Below are positions 1 through 8,818 of a DNA stretch of 64,000 nucleotides, one piece after another. This DNA is from Pseudomonas sp. Tri1 (GTDB lineage Bacteria; Pseudomonadota; Gammaproteobacteria; Pseudomonadales; Pseudomonadaceae), in NCBI RefSeq assembly GCF_017968885.1, contig NZ_CP072913.1, positions 1,100,001 through 1,164,000 on the forward strand, written 5' to 3'. Within the stretch, counting starts at the first letter, position 1, and each line of letters starts with the position of its first letter. A program made the translations under genes and the position numbers. The notes under the pieces are model-generated. The model did no database searches, was not told the DNA's origin, and saw nothing but the letters and a program-made list of their open reading frames with translations.

Positions 1-15
1 TGAAGAGGTGGCTTT

Positions 16-129
16 TGTGGCGAGGGAGCTTGCTCCCGCAGGAGTGCGAAGCACTCCTCTTGATTTGCGGCGGGGCATCGAATTTTACGACCGCTGTGCG
101 GCCGAGCGGGAGCAAGCTCCCTCGCCACA
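16..129. repeat. REPIN, GGCGAGGGAGC-type REP doublet
   Basis: Two REP copies face each other: TGTGGCGAGGGAGCTTGCTC at the left and its inverted copy ending CTCCCTCGCCACA at 129. About 60 nt of unrelated sequence lies between them, so the unit can fold into one long hairpin. It sits just past the end of norR. Single or degenerate copies of the same family occur near 13605, 47465 and 55110. Confidence 0.85.
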
Positions 130-145
130 GGAGAGCGCTGCGCTG

Positions 146-1702
146 TTACTTGAGCCCCAACCGCCGGGCCATTCGCCCCAGATTCGCCCGATCCAGCCCC
201 AATTCCCGGGCGGCGCTGGCCCAGTTGTGCTGGTGACGCTCCAGGCTGGCGCCGATCAGCCTGCGCTGGAAGTCGTCCACCGCGTCGCGCAAGTCTCCCG
301 TGAGCCCTTGCGTGACAGGCGCAGGGCCGGTGGGCGAAGACGCTGGGTTTTCCTGCGCGGCTTGAGGCAAGTCCAGATCCTGGGCGCTGAGGCTGAGTAT
401 CTTCGGGCGCACCGCGCACCTGCCCAAGGCTTTCAAGGCGCTGCGGCCAATCAAGTGCTCCAGTTCGCGCACGTTGCCCGGCCAGTCGTAGGCCAGTAGC
501 GCGGCCTGGGCGTCGCTGCTCAGGCGCAGGCTGCCCAGGCCCATGCGCGAACGGTTCTGTTCCAGGAAGAAGCCGCTGAGCAGCAGCACGTCCCGCCCGC
601 GCTCACGCAGCGCTGGCACTTGCAACGGGTACACGCTTAAACGATGGTAGAAGTCGGCCCGATAACGTCCGTTGCGCACTTCCTCGGCGAGGTCGCGGTT
701 GGTGGCCGCGATCAGCCGTACATCGACCCGGTGTTCCCTGTCCGAGCCCAGGCGTTGCAACTGTCCGCTTTGCAATACGCGCAACAGCTTGGCCTGGACG
801 GTCAGCGACAGTTCGCCCACTTCATCGAGGAACAACGTGCCGCCATCGGCCAGTTCGAACTTGCCGCGTCGGTCGCTCGTGGCTCCAGTGAACGCGCCGC
901 GTACGTGGCCGAAGAGTTCGCTTTCCACCAGGGTATCGGGCAGTGCGGCGCAGTTGAGGCTGATCAGTGGCTGTTCGGCGCGCAGGGAGGCCGCATGGAT
1001 GGCTTGGGCGACCAGCTCCTTGCCAACACCGGTTTCGCCGGTGATCAACACCGTCAAGTCACTGCCACCCACGAGTTTGATTTCTTCCACCAAGCGCTTG
1101 TGGGGCTTGCTCTGGCCGACCATGTCGCGCTGTTGCTGGCCGCTGGCCTGGCGATAGATCTCGGCTCGTTGGTGTTCGTCCTCGGCTTTCAAGGCCAGGC
1201 GTTCGATGCGTTCGGCGGCGCTGACGGTCGCGGCGGCGAGGCTGGCGAAGGCTTGCAGGGCGCTCAGGTCGATGGGTTCGAAGCGTCCCGGATCCAGCGA
1301 GTCGAGCGTGAGCAGGCCCCAAGGGCGTTCATCGACGAACAAGGGGCAGCCCATGCAGTCGTGAACCTCCAGATGCTCATCGAGACCTTCAACCAGCCCG
1401 TCGTAGGGATCGGGCAAGTGGCTGTCGGCCGCGAATCGGGTGGGGTGCGGGGTGGCCAGCAGGGCTTCGAAGCGCGGGTGTTCGCTCACCCGGAATCGTC
1501 GCCCAAGGGTATCGGTGCTCAGGCCGTCCACTGCCAGCGGCACCAGGCAATCGCCGTCCAGGCGCAACAACGCCGCCGCGTCACAGGGTAGCAGGGCGCG
1601 CAAGGCACCGAGCAGGCGCCGATAACGCTCGCCTTCAGGCAGTTCTCGGGAGAGATCGGCCACCAGCGGCAGCAGCGAGGTCAGCAGGGAAGTTGCAGTC
1701 AT
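146..1702 (-). CDS. norR: Nitric-oxide-responsive sigma54 activator NorR/FhpR
   Basis: This is a 518-aa enhancer-binding protein. It has an N-terminal GAF-type sensor (about residues 20-170, with H114 and C116 in the region that binds the NO-sensing iron in NorR), an AAA+ core with Walker A GETGVGKE (222-229), the sigma54-contact motif GAFTGA (269-274) and Walker B GGTLFLDE (287-294), and a C-terminal Fis-type helix-turn-helix ending NLGRMARRLGLK. In Pseudomonas this protein (FhpR) activates the flavohaemoglobin gene in response to NO. It is divergent from hmp, and the shared spacer carries matching sites. One candidate site overlaps its own start codon, which suggests autoregulation. Length and domain order are normal. 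Confidence 0.95.
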   Translation of the reverse strand: MTATSLLTSLLPLVADLSRELPEGERYRRLLGALRALLPCDAAALLRLDGDCLVPLAVDGLSTDTLGRRFRVSEHPRFEALLATPHPTRFAADSHLPDPYDGLVEGLDEHLEVHDCMGCPLFVDERPWGLLTLDSLDPGRFEPIDLSALQAFASLAAATVSAAERIERLALKAEDEHQRAEIYRQASGQQQRDMVGQSKPHKRLVEEIKLVGGSDLTVLITGETGVGKELVAQAIHAASLRAEQPLISLNCAALPDTLVESELFGHVRGAFTGATSDRRGKFELADGGTLFLDEVGELSLTVQAKLLRVLQSGQLQRLGSDREHRVDVRLIAATNRDLAEEVRNGRYRADFYHRLSVYPLQVPALRERGRDVLLLSGFFLEQNRSRMGLGSLRLSSDAQAALLAYDWPGNVRELEHLIGRSALKALGRCAVRPKILSLSAQDLDLPQAAQENPASSPTGPAPVTQGLTGDLRDAVDDFQRRLIGASLERHQHNWASAARELGLDRANLGRMARRLGLK

Positions 1703-1753
1703 AATGACTCCATGTAGTCGTAAAGACTATAAGCCCCGTCGTGTCTTTATGAC
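1698..1753. promoter_or_regulatory. Three NorR-type operator sites GT-N7-AC
   Basis: Three copies of GT-N7-AC are visible: GTCATAATGAC (1698-1708, over the norR start codon), GTCGTAAAGAC (1717-1727) and GTCTTTATGAC (1743-1753). The last two are also arms of a larger inverted repeat (1714-1727 with 1743-1756, one mismatch). NorR of E. coli binds three GT-N7-AC sites upstream of norVW. The same layout here, next to a NorR gene, makes these its probable enhancers. Confidence 0.8.
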
Positions 1754-1794
1754 TACGATGTTTTTAACTTATTGATATTAAACATGAAAATTTA

Positions 1795-1810
1795 TGGCAT
1801 GGAATCTGAT
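1795..1810 (+). promoter_or_regulatory. Candidate sigma54 (-24/-12) promoter of hmp
   Basis: The sequence TGGCATGGAATCTGAT fits the sigma54 consensus TGGCAC-N5-TTGCA with a perfect -24 half, but the -12 half has GA in place of GC. It lies 44 nt before the hmp ATG and 42 nt downstream of the last NorR site. A NorR-activated hmp would need this kind of promoter. Confidence 0.6.
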
Positions 1811-1853
1811 AAGGGCTACGTACTGTTAGCTGTAATACGTCAGGAGTCACTCT

Positions 1854-3035
1854 ATGCTCAGTCGAGAAGAACGCGCCATCATTCGCTCCACCGTTCCATT
1901 GCTGGAAAGCGGTGGTGAAGCGCTGATTACTCACTTCTATCGCATGATGCTGTCCGAATACCCGCAGGTGCGCCCGCTGTTCAACCAGGCTCACCAGGCC
2001 AGTGGCGACCAGCCCCGTGCGCTGGCCAACGGTGTGTTGATGTATGCCCGGCACATTGACCAGCTCGACCAACTGGGCGACCTGGTGGCGAAAATCGTCA
2101 ACAAGCACGTTGCCTTGCAGATCCTGCCAGAACATTACCCGATTGTCGGCTCGTGCCTGTTGCGGGCGATTGCCGAAGTGCTGGGCGAAGAAATCGCCAC
2201 GCCTGAAGTGATTGCAGCCTGGGGCGCTGCCTACAATCAGTTGGCCGATATTCTGATCGGTGCCGAAACCGGCATGTACGACAAGAAGGCTCAGGCGCCG
2301 GGTGGCTGGCGGGGCGAGCGCGAGTTCATCCTGGTGGATAAGGTGCAGGAAAGCTCGGAGATCACCTCGTTCTACTTCGAACCAGCGGACAAAGGGCCGA
2401 TTCTGGTGGCCGAACCGGGCCAATACATTGGCATGAAGTTGATGCTCGATGGCGAGGAAGTGCGGCGCAACTATTCGCTGTCGGCCCTGGCGGACAACGG
2501 TCAATACCGTATCAGCGTCAAGCGTGAGGCCGGTGGACGGGTGTCCAACCACCTGCATCATCACTTCCAGGTTGGCAGCAGCATCCAGCTGTTCCCGCCG
2601 TCCGGGGATTTCTACCTGACGGACAGCGACAAGCCGCTGGTGTTGATCAGTGGCGGTGTCGGCATCACTCCGACCCTGGCCATGTTGCAGGCGGCGCTAC
2701 AAACCGAGCGGCCGGTGCATTTCATCCACTGCGCGCGCAATGGCCGTGTCCATGCTTTCCGCGACTGGATCGATCAGCTGGCCGAGCGGCACCCACAGCT
2801 CAAGCGTTTCTACTGCTACGACGAAGACGACGGCTTGAGTCCGGCGGCCGACAAGGTGGGACTGCTGAGCCAAGAGCAACTGGCACAATGGCTGCCGGAA
2901 CAGCGTGACCTGGATGCCTACTTCCTTGGGCCAAAGGGTTTCATGGGCGCCGTCAAACGCCACCTCAAGGCCTTGGGCGTGCCGGACCAGCAGAGTCGCT
3001 ACGAGTTCTTCGGCCCGGCGGCGGCGCTGGAATAA
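1854..3035 (+). CDS. hmp: Flavohaemoglobin, NO dioxygenase
   Basis: The 393-aa protein converts nitric oxide to nitrate using O2 and NAD(P)H in the cytoplasm. The globin domain (1-140) has the distal Y29 and Q53 and the proximal haem ligand H85 (NKHVALQ). The reductase part has the FAD motif RRNYSLSA near residue 205, followed by the NAD module with SGGVGITP. The start is fixed by CAGGAG 8-9 nt upstream. The name fhp is also used in Pseudomonas. Divergence from norR, with NorR sites between them, indicates NO induction. Nothing is missing. Confidence 0.97.
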   Translation: MLSREERAIIRSTVPLLESGGEALITHFYRMMLSEYPQVRPLFNQAHQASGDQPRALANGVLMYARHIDQLDQLGDLVAKIVNKHVALQILPEHYPIVGSCLLRAIAEVLGEEIATPEVIAAWGAAYNQLADILIGAETGMYDKKAQAPGGWRGEREFILVDKVQESSEITSFYFEPADKGPILVAEPGQYIGMKLMLDGEEVRRNYSLSALADNGQYRISVKREAGGRVSNHLHHHFQVGSSIQLFPPSGDFYLTDSDKPLVLISGGVGITPTLAMLQAALQTERPVHFIHCARNGRVHAFRDWIDQLAERHPQLKRFYCYDEDDGLSPAADKVGLLSQEQLAQWLPEQRDLDAYFLGPKGFMGAVKRHLKALGVPDQQSRYEFFGPAAALE

Positions 3036-3070
3036 AAGCAGCGACGCGCCCGGAAGCCGGGCTGCCTTCA

Positions 3071-3087
3071 TCGCGAGCAAGCTCGCT
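3071..3087. repeat. Left half of a REP interrupted by the IS110 element
   Basis: TCGCGAGCAAGCTCGCT stops abruptly at the IS left end. The expected continuation, CCCAC, resumes at 4257 after the IS right end. Joining the two restores a normal REP. Confidence 0.85.
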
Positions 3088-3099
3088 TGTATGTTTAGA

Positions 3100-3285
3100 C
3101 TTGAAGGGGTGGGCGGGACTAAAAGCTCGATTCCGACTCTAGCCAGTACGGACCGTGGGAGACTTCTCGTTCCGCCCTTTCTACCTAAAGCGCCGATAAG
3201 GAATTCATCGGTAAAACCGACGATAGAGGCAAGCCAGCGCAAAGGTAGACCCCGACAAGCACCTAAACCCTAGCTCCGAGGATTC
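3100..3285 (+). ncRNA. Candidate IS110 bridge RNA
   Basis: Left-end RNAs of IS110 elements guide recombination through a target loop and a donor loop. Here GGGCGGGA (3111-3118) pairs with TTCCGCCC (3170-3177), enclosing a loop. In the loop, AAGCTCG (3123-3129) equals the left half of the insertion site and GTGGGAG (3155-3161) is the complement of its right half (CTCCCAC). A second part has hairpin CCGAT/ATCGG (3193-3211). It also has short matches to the IS ends: ATAGA at 3223-3227 equals the right end at 4248, and ACAAG at 3255-3259 complements the left end at 3086. RNA boundaries are inferred. Confidence 0.75.
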
Positions 3286-3288
3286 GTC

Positions 3289-4251
3289 ATGACAATCCTT
3301 AACTCACCAACGGTTATTGGTATCGATGTAGCGAAGGCCGAAATCGTCGTTTACCGCGAAGACCTGAAAATCACTCAAGCCATCGCCAACAATCGCGAAG
3401 CTCTTGGCCGGTGGCTCAAAACGCTACCAGCCCAAAGCTCGATTGCGCTGGAAGCCACCAGTTTTTATCACCTGGACACAGCTGAGCTGGCCCATGGAAT
3501 GGGGTTTCATGTTTACGTTGTGGATCCTTATCGGGTGGCCCATTACCGTGAAAGTATTGGGCTGCGGGCTAAAACTGATCCTTGTGATGCGCGTTTGCTG
3601 GCTCGTTATCTAACGAACGAGCAAGCAAGGCTGCGTATCTGGAGCCCACCTCCAGAAGCCTACAAAGTGTTAAAAAACCTGCTTAGAAAACGTGCGGCAC
3701 TCATCAAGGCCCGTGTCAGTATCGTGCTGAGTTTTTCGAACGAACCGTGCCTAAAGGACATCTTGGCCCGGCAGTTGGAGGTCTTCAAAGAGTCCGATCA
3801 GGCCATTCAGAAGCTAATGCGTGAGGCCAGCCAAGCGGTAGGGATCACTGAAAACATCAACCGCTGCAAAGCCATTGAAGGGATTGGTGAACTGACGGCC
3901 ATTGGCTTGGCGACCGCATTCATGCGCGGTCACTTTGTCAGTGGCGATGCATTCATTGCTTTCTTGGGGATGGATTTGCGTCCAAAAGACTCAGGGAAGA
4001 AGCACAGTCCTCGTCACTTGAGCAAAAAAGGGGACGGGGAGCTACGACGCCTGGCGCACAACGCCGCGATGGCGGCCTGTCGGTCTCCTGCCTGGAAACC
4101 TTACTATGAGGCCTTCTTGGCACGAGGCCTGGCCAGAACTCAGGCCTTGGTTATCCTTGCCCGCAAGTTGTGTCGGGTAGCATTCGCCCTGATGAAAAAT
4201 CAGAGCGAATACCAACCAAATTCACGGTTGCAGGGTTCCCCTGCAACATAG
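3289..4251 (+). CDS. IS110-family transposase (bridge-RNA-guided recombinase)
   Basis: The 320-aa DEDD recombinase has an N-terminal RuvC-like domain with D13 (IGIDVAKAE), E55 (IALEATSFY) and the KTDPCDA motif (D97, D100). The C-terminal Tnp2 domain has a helix-hairpin stretch (IEGIGELTA, about 196-204) and KDSGKK with the candidate catalytic serine S235. All key residues are present and the frame is open, so the element may be active. GC is lower than in neighbouring genes, in line with transfer. It makes no classical cut-and-paste ends; its target choice is explained by the guide RNA upstream. Confidence 0.93.
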   Translation: MTILNSPTVIGIDVAKAEIVVYREDLKITQAIANNREALGRWLKTLPAQSSIALEATSFYHLDTAELAHGMGFHVYVVDPYRVAHYRESIGLRAKTDPCDARLLARYLTNEQARLRIWSPPPEAYKVLKNLLRKRAALIKARVSIVLSFSNEPCLKDILARQLEVFKESDQAIQKLMREASQAVGITENINRCKAIEGIGELTAIGLATAFMRGHFVSGDAFIAFLGMDLRPKDSGKKHSPRHLSKKGDGELRRLAHNAAMAACRSPAWKPYYEAFLARGLARTQALVILARKLCRVAFALMKNQSEYQPNSRLQGSPAT

Positions 4252-4304
4252 AATCTCCCACATTAGCTCCGGGGCGCTTGGAAGATTGGCGTTCAGCACA
4301 AGGC

Positions 4305-4334
4305 CCCTGTGGGAGCGAGCTTGCTTGCGATGAC
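4305..4334. repeat. REP, GTGGGAGCGAGC type
   Basis: A complete REP (CCCTGTGGGAGCGAGCTTGC, then TTGCGATGACG) lies about 50 nt beyond the IS110 right end. It is a separate copy in the opposite orientation from the interrupted one. The two may once have formed a REPIN. Confidence 0.8.
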
Positions 4335-4537
4335 GCCGGCAGGCTCGATACCTCTCTAACCGACTCCCCTTGGCGTGCAAATTAATCCGCACTTAACCCT
4401 CTTGCTGTTTATTCCCAGCCAATGTTGCCGACAGTGGCTCGTTCACTGTCATGGTCAGCGTGTAGACTTCGGCCATCCGATAGCGCGCCGAGTATCGCAA
4501 GGCTGCGCGTCAATCCATGCCTACAAAGGGAAACGCA

Positions 4538-5047
4538 ATGAGTGAGGAAATGCTGCGCTTGGGCCGTGAGCGGCGCTATCTGGTGTTGCTGGGGCTGATC
4601 TGCCTGGCGCTGATCGGCGGTGCGTTGTACATGCAGGTCGCCCTCGGCGAGGCGCCTTGCCCGCTGTGCATCTTGCAGCGCTATGCGCTGTTGCTGATCG
4701 CGATTTTCGCCTTCATCGGCGCAGCCATGCGCACCCGTCGCAGCCTGACGATTTTCGAAGGCCTCGTGGTGCTTTGCGCCTTGGCTGGCGTCGCTGTGGC
4801 AGGGCATCACGTGTACACCCAGTTCTTCCCGGCGGTCAGTTGCGGCATCGATGTGTTGCAACCGATTGTCGATGACCTGCCTCTGGCGAAGATCTTCCCG
4901 CTGGGCTTCCAGGTCGATGGCTTTTGCTCCACCCCATACCCGCCAATCCTCGGGCTGTCCCTGGCGCAATGGGCGCTGGTAGCCTTCGTGCTGATCGTGG
5001 TGCTGGTGCCGTTGCTGGTGTCTCGTAACCGCAAACACCTTCGCTGA
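4538..5047 (+). CDS. dsbB: Disulfide bond formation protein B
   Basis: The 169-aa inner-membrane quinone reductase reoxidises DsbA. Four membrane segments are visible. The periplasmic cysteine pairs are C41-P-L-C44 and C102/C130 (SCGID and GFCSTP), as in the family. An upstream in-frame ATG at 4517 exists, but AAAGGGAA before 4538 and the usual family length favour the later start. It is followed by a strong terminator and is transcribed apart from cyo. Pseudomonas often has two dsbB genes; which one this is cannot be told here. Confidence 0.93.
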   Translation: MSEEMLRLGRERRYLVLLGLICLALIGGALYMQVALGEAPCPLCILQRYALLLIAIFAFIGAAMRTRRSLTIFEGLVVLCALAGVAVAGHHVYTQFFPAVSCGIDVLQPIVDDLPLAKIFPLGFQVDGFCSTPYPPILGLSLAQWALVAFVLIVVLVPLLVSRNRKHLR

Positions 5048-5061
5048 AACACGCAAGCAAG

Positions 5062-5097
5062 CGCCCCGGTTTCTCTTCTTGAGCGCCGGGGCGTTTT
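5062..5097 (+). terminator. Rho-independent terminator of dsbB
   Basis: The arms CGCCCCGG (5062-5069) and CCGGGGCG (5086-5093) are followed by TTTT. Confidence 0.85.
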
Positions 5098-5833
5098 GCG
5101 TTTCAGCGTTGGGTGGGATCGGCCTTGATCCGGGGCAAGAATAGCCTGCGACAATGTGCGACATGTTGTCACACATTTTGCCTCTCAACTGCCGGCCAAG
5201 CGTTGATAAGCGCCTCATCCTGTAACAAAAAAACGCCCGAACTGCTCCGATTGTTCAAACTTGCCCTGCGCGAAGCAGGCATTTTTAACAGCGCAGCGTC
5301 AGGCGGCCCAACCCCCGAAAAATGGGCCCTTTCCAGGAAAATAACCTCAGGGTACCCCCTTCGAGCTGTCTAAATCGGGCGTAGTAGGCCTATGTTTTTT
5401 GGGGTTCTTGTTGAGAATGAATTTCGATAAGATGCCGTCCTGTTGCGAGAACGGCCTGAGATTGTTGCCGGATCGGATAAAAATTATTTCGGGATGAGAC
5501 ATGGTCTACAGCGCCTCAGCTCACTACAATCGCCCGCACCGATTTTCCGACCCGGCTCAGGCTTGAGCACGAGGTGGTCGAAGGGCGCCAGCGCCCCATG
5601 CGACCCCAGGTGTCGGTGCCTCCAACTACCCGCACCAAATGGAATTGGGCTTGAACTAGGCCTTTGACCAACGAATAAGAACTCACTGCTGGCCCAGGAT
5701 GTGTCGAACGGTGTCTGACTGACGTTCGATGGGCAGCCCTTATTCAATCCAAGAAAATGCCAACCCTTGGCAGGGTGAAGTGTTGGCGATCAAAACCCAA
5801 CTGCATTGCGCAAGCTGCTTTAGAGGTCGTGAG
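5098..5833 (+). promoter_or_regulatory. Long upstream region of the cyo operon
   Basis: I see no convincing gene in these 736 nt. They hold a palindrome TGTG-CGACA-TG-TTGTC-ACACA (5155-5175), an imperfect ANR/FNR-like box TTGATCCGGGGCAA (5125-5138) and an AT-rich stretch near 5398-5500 with GAGAATGAATTTCGATAA (5413-5430), which loosely resembles a Fur box. The cyo promoter is probably in the AT-rich part. ANR control of cyo is known in Pseudomonas, but these sites are only candidates. Short open frames here lack ribosome sites and coding character. Confidence 0.5.
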
Positions 5834-6781
5834 ATGAGTAAAAACAGGTACCCCCGATTACTAGGCTTGTTGCCGCTGCTCGGCACGTTGCTGCTGGGAG
5901 GCTGCAACATGACCTTGCTCGATCCCAAGGGCCAGGTCGGCCTGGATGAACGAAACCTGATCATCACCGCCACACTGCTGATGTTGCTGGTCGTTGTGCC
6001 GGTTATCGTCATGACCTTCCTGTTTGCCTGGAAATACCGCGCATCCAACACCAATGCCACGTACACGCCGAAGTGGTCGCATTCGACCAAGATCGAAGTG
6101 GCGGTGTGGACGATTCCGGTGCTGATCATCATTGCCCTGGGTTACGTCACCTACAAGTCGACCCACGCCCTGGACCCGTATCGTCCGCTGGAGTCCGACG
6201 TCAAGCCGATCACCATCGAAGTGGTCTCCATGGACTGGAAGTGGCTGTTCATCTATCCGGAACAAGGCATCGCCACCGTTAACAAAATCGTGTTCCCGGC
6301 CCACACGCCGATCAACTTCAAGGTCACCTCCGACACCGTGATGAACTCGTTCTTCATCCCGGGCCTGGGCGGCCAGATCTACGCGATGGCGGGCATGCAG
6401 ACCAAGCTGCACCTGATCGCCAACCAGAACGCCGAACTCGACGGTATCTCCGCCAACTACAGCGGCGCGGGTTTCACCGGCATGAAGTTCAAAGCAATCG
6501 CCACGACCCAGGAAGATTTCGATGCCTGGGTCAACGATGTGAAGAAGGCACCTAAACAGCTTGAAAAAGCTGAATACGAAGCCCTTTCCAAACCGAGCCA
6601 GAACAACCCAGTCGAACTCTACTCGTCGGTTACGCCGAACCTGTTCCAGACCATCATCGACAAATATGAAGGGATGAATCCGGGCAAGCCGATGCACCAC
6701 GAGAAGAACGAAAAGGAAGTGGCTCACAACATGGAAGGGATGGACATGAGCTCGCATTCAGCTGCCGGGGCAGAGGAGTAA
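5834..6781 (+). CDS. cyoA: Cytochrome bo3 ubiquinol oxidase subunit II
   Basis: This is a 315-aa lipoprotein subunit. It has a signal peptide with lipobox LLGGC at about residues 18-22, two membrane helices (about 40-62 and 85-105), and a periplasmic cupredoxin-like domain without the CuA ligands, as expected for a quinol oxidase. The tail contains HHEKNEKE and a Met/His-rich end. The start at ATG 5834 gives a proper signal peptide; a longer frame reaching back to 5729 would bury it. It is the first gene of cyoABCDE, 3 nt before cyoB. Confidence 0.95.
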   Translation: MSKNRYPRLLGLLPLLGTLLLGGCNMTLLDPKGQVGLDERNLIITATLLMLLVVVPVIVMTFLFAWKYRASNTNATYTPKWSHSTKIEVAVWTIPVLIIIALGYVTYKSTHALDPYRPLESDVKPITIEVVSMDWKWLFIYPEQGIATVNKIVFPAHTPINFKVTSDTVMNSFFIPGLGGQIYAMAGMQTKLHLIANQNAELDGISANYSGAGFTGMKFKAIATTQEDFDAWVNDVKKAPKQLEKAEYEALSKPSQNNPVELYSSVTPNLFQTIIDKYEGMNPGKPMHHEKNEKEVAHNMEGMDMSSHSAAGAEE

Positions 6782-6784
6782 ACG

Positions 6785-8815
6785 ATGTTTGGTAAATTAA
6801 GTTGGGAAGCGATCCCGTTCCACGAGCCGATTGTCATGGTGACCCTCGCCATCATCGCGCTCGGTGGCCTGGCGTTGTTCGCGGGGATCACCTACTTCAA
6901 GAAGTGGACCTACCTGTGGACCGAGTGGCTGACTTCGGTCGACCACAAGAAAATCGGCGTGATGTACATCATCGTCGCCATGGTCATGCTGCTGCGCGGT
7001 TTTGCCGACGCCATCATGATGCGTACCCAGCTGGCCATGGCCACCGAGGGTTCGCCTGGCTACCTGCCGCCTGAACACTATGACCAGATCTTCACCGCTC
7101 ACGGTGTGATCATGATCATCTTCATGGCGATGCCATTCTTCACCGGCCTGATGAACCTTGCAGTGCCGCTGCAGATCGGCGCGCGTGACGTGGCCTTCCC
7201 GTTCCTGAACTCCCTGAGCTTCTGGCTGCTGGTATCGGGCGTGGTACTGATCAACCTGTCCCTGGGCGTTGGCGAATTCGCCAAGACCGGTTGGGTTGCC
7301 TATCCGCCGCTGTCGGGCCTGCAATACAGTCCGGGCGTGGGGATGGATTACTACATCTGGGCGCTACAGCTTTCCGGGTTGGGTACGACGCTGACGGGGG
7401 TCAACTTCCTGGCCACCGTGGTGAAAATGCGTACCCCGGGCATGAAGCTGATGGACATGCCGATCTTCACCTGGACCTGCACCTGGGCCAACGTACTGAT
7501 CGTCGCTTCCTTCCCGATCCTGACCGCTACCCTGGCACTGCTGACGCTTGACCGTTACATGGATTTCCACATTTTCACCAATGAACTGGGTGGAAATCCG
7601 ATGATGTACGTCAACCTGTTCTGGGCCTGGGGTCACCCCGAGGTGTACATCCTGATCCTGCCGGCGTTCGGGATTTTCTCCGAAGTCATCTCGACCTTCT
7701 CCGGCAAGAAACTGTTCGGCCACCACTCGATGATCTACGCCAGCGGCGCGATCTCGGTGCTGGGCTTCATGGTCTGGCTGCACCACTTCTTCACCATGGG
7801 TTCGGGGGCCAGCGTCAACGCCTTCTTCGGCCTGGCGACGATGCTGATTTCGATCCCGACGGGGGTGAAGCTGTTCAACTGGCTGTTCACCATCTATCAG
7901 GGCCGCCTGCGTTTCACCAGCCACGTGATGTGGACCCTGGGCTTCATGGTGACCTTCGCCATCGGCGGCATGACCGGCGTACTGCTGGCCATCCCGGGTG
8001 CTGACTTCGTGCTGCACAACAGCCTGTTCGTGATCGCGCACTTCCACAACGTGATCATCGGTGGCGCCGTGTTTGGCTACATCGCTGGTTTCGCCTTCTA
8101 CTTCCCGAAAGCGTTCGGCTTCAAGCTGCACGAAGGCTGGGGCAAGGCGGCGTTCTGGTTCTGGATCACCGGCTTCTTCGTCGCGTTCATGCCGCTGTAT
8201 GTACTGGGCTTCATGGGCATGACCCGTCGCCTGAACACCACCACCAACCCTGAGTGGGTGCCGTACCTGTACGTCGCCATGTTCGGTGCGGTGATGATTG
8301 CCGTCGGTATCGCCTGCCAGCTGATCCAGTTGTATGTCAGCGTGCGCGATCGCAACAAGCCAGAGAACATGTGCGAACACGGTGACCCGTGGAATGCCCA
8401 TACCCTGGAATGGTCGACCTCTTCGCCACCGCCGTTCTACAACTTTGCCGTGCTGCCAAAAGCGGACGTCATCGACCCGTTCACCGAAGCCAAGGAAAAC
8501 GGCACCGCGTACCCGGTCCCGGCCAAGTACGAGCCGATCCACATGCCCAACAACACCGCCACCGGTGTGGTCATGGGCGCGCTGCTGACCGTGTTCGGTT
8601 TTGCGATGATCTGGCACATCTGGTGGCTGGCCATCGCCAGCCTGGTCGGCACCGTGGTGTATTTCGCGATCCATGCCGCCCGTGACGATCAGGGCTACAT
8701 GGTGCCGGTGGATGTCATCGAGCGCATCGAAGCCGAGCAGCACAAACGTCTGGTAGCGGCCGGGAAAGTCCCAGCCACCGCCACCCGTGTTGAAACCTCG
8801 TTGGAACAGGCTTAA
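6785..8815 (+). CDS. cyoB: Cytochrome bo3 ubiquinol oxidase subunit I
   Basis: The 676-aa catalytic subunit has about 15 membrane helices. It carries low-spin haem b and the haem o3-CuB centre and pumps protons while reducing O2 to water. Visible features are [12 protein letters not shown] near the N-terminus, HGVIMI (haem ligand), the HPEVY motif with the CuB histidine cross-linked to tyrosine, the HH pair in WLHHFFT (CuB ligands) and HFHNVIIGG (haem ligands). Length is normal for the family. It is tightly spaced within the operon. Confidence 0.97.
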   Translation: MFGKLSWEAIPFHEPIVMVTLAIIALGGLALFAGITYFKKWTYLWTEWLTSVDHKKIGVMYIIVAMVMLLRGFADAIMMRTQLAMATEGSPGYLPPEHYDQIFTAHGVIMIIFMAMPFFTGLMNLAVPLQIGARDVAFPFLNSLSFWLLVSGVVLINLSLGVGEFAKTGWVAYPPLSGLQYSPGVGMDYYIWALQLSGLGTTLTGVNFLATVVKMRTPGMKLMDMPIFTWTCTWANVLIVASFPILTATLALLTLDRYMDFHIFTNELGGNPMMYVNLFWAWGHPEVYILILPAFGIFSEVISTFSGKKLFGHHSMIYASGAISVLGFMVWLHHFFTMGSGASVNAFFGLATMLISIPTGVKLFNWLFTIYQGRLRFTSHVMWTLGFMVTFAIGGMTGVLLAIPGADFVLHNSLFVIAHFHNVIIGGAVFGYIAGFAFYFPKAFGFKLHEGWGKAAFWFWITGFFVAFMPLYVLGFMGMTRRLNTTTNPEWVPYLYVAMFGAVMIAVGIACQLIQLYVSVRDRNKPENMCEHGDPWNAHTLEWSTSSPPPFYNFAVLPKADVIDPFTEAKENGTAYPVPAKYEPIHMPNNTATGVVMGALLTVFGFAMIWHIWWLAIASLVGTVVYFAIHAARDDQGYMVPVDVIERIEAEQHKRLVAAGKVPATATRVETSLEQA

Positions 8816-8818
8816 ACC

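Larger units (their letters stand above)
3088..4256 (+). mobile_element. IS110-family insertion sequence in a REP
   Basis: This element of about 1.17 kb has no clear terminal inverted repeats. It has a 200-nt non-coding left end and only about 5 nt after the transposase stop codon. That layout is typical of the IS110 group, whereas IS1111-type elements have a long right end. Flanks GCTCGCT and CCCACATT join into a REP, with a possible shared CT core dinucleotide at the two junctions. Exact ends are uncertain by the 2-nt core. Confidence 0.85.

Noticed and set aside
4409..5218. Open frame opposite dsbB
   Set aside because: Antisense composition and no ribosome site; dsbB on the plus strand has all family cysteines.
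5443..5667. Small open frame in the cyo leader
   Set aside because: No ribosome site and no coding character. It lies where promoter elements are expected.
7364..8743. Long open frame opposite cyoB (459 codons)
   Set aside because: It is His/Asp/Gln-rich, typical of the antisense of GC-rich genes, and lies wholly on a clear cyoB. The similar 551-codon frame opposite secD (58014-59669) is rejected for the same reason.
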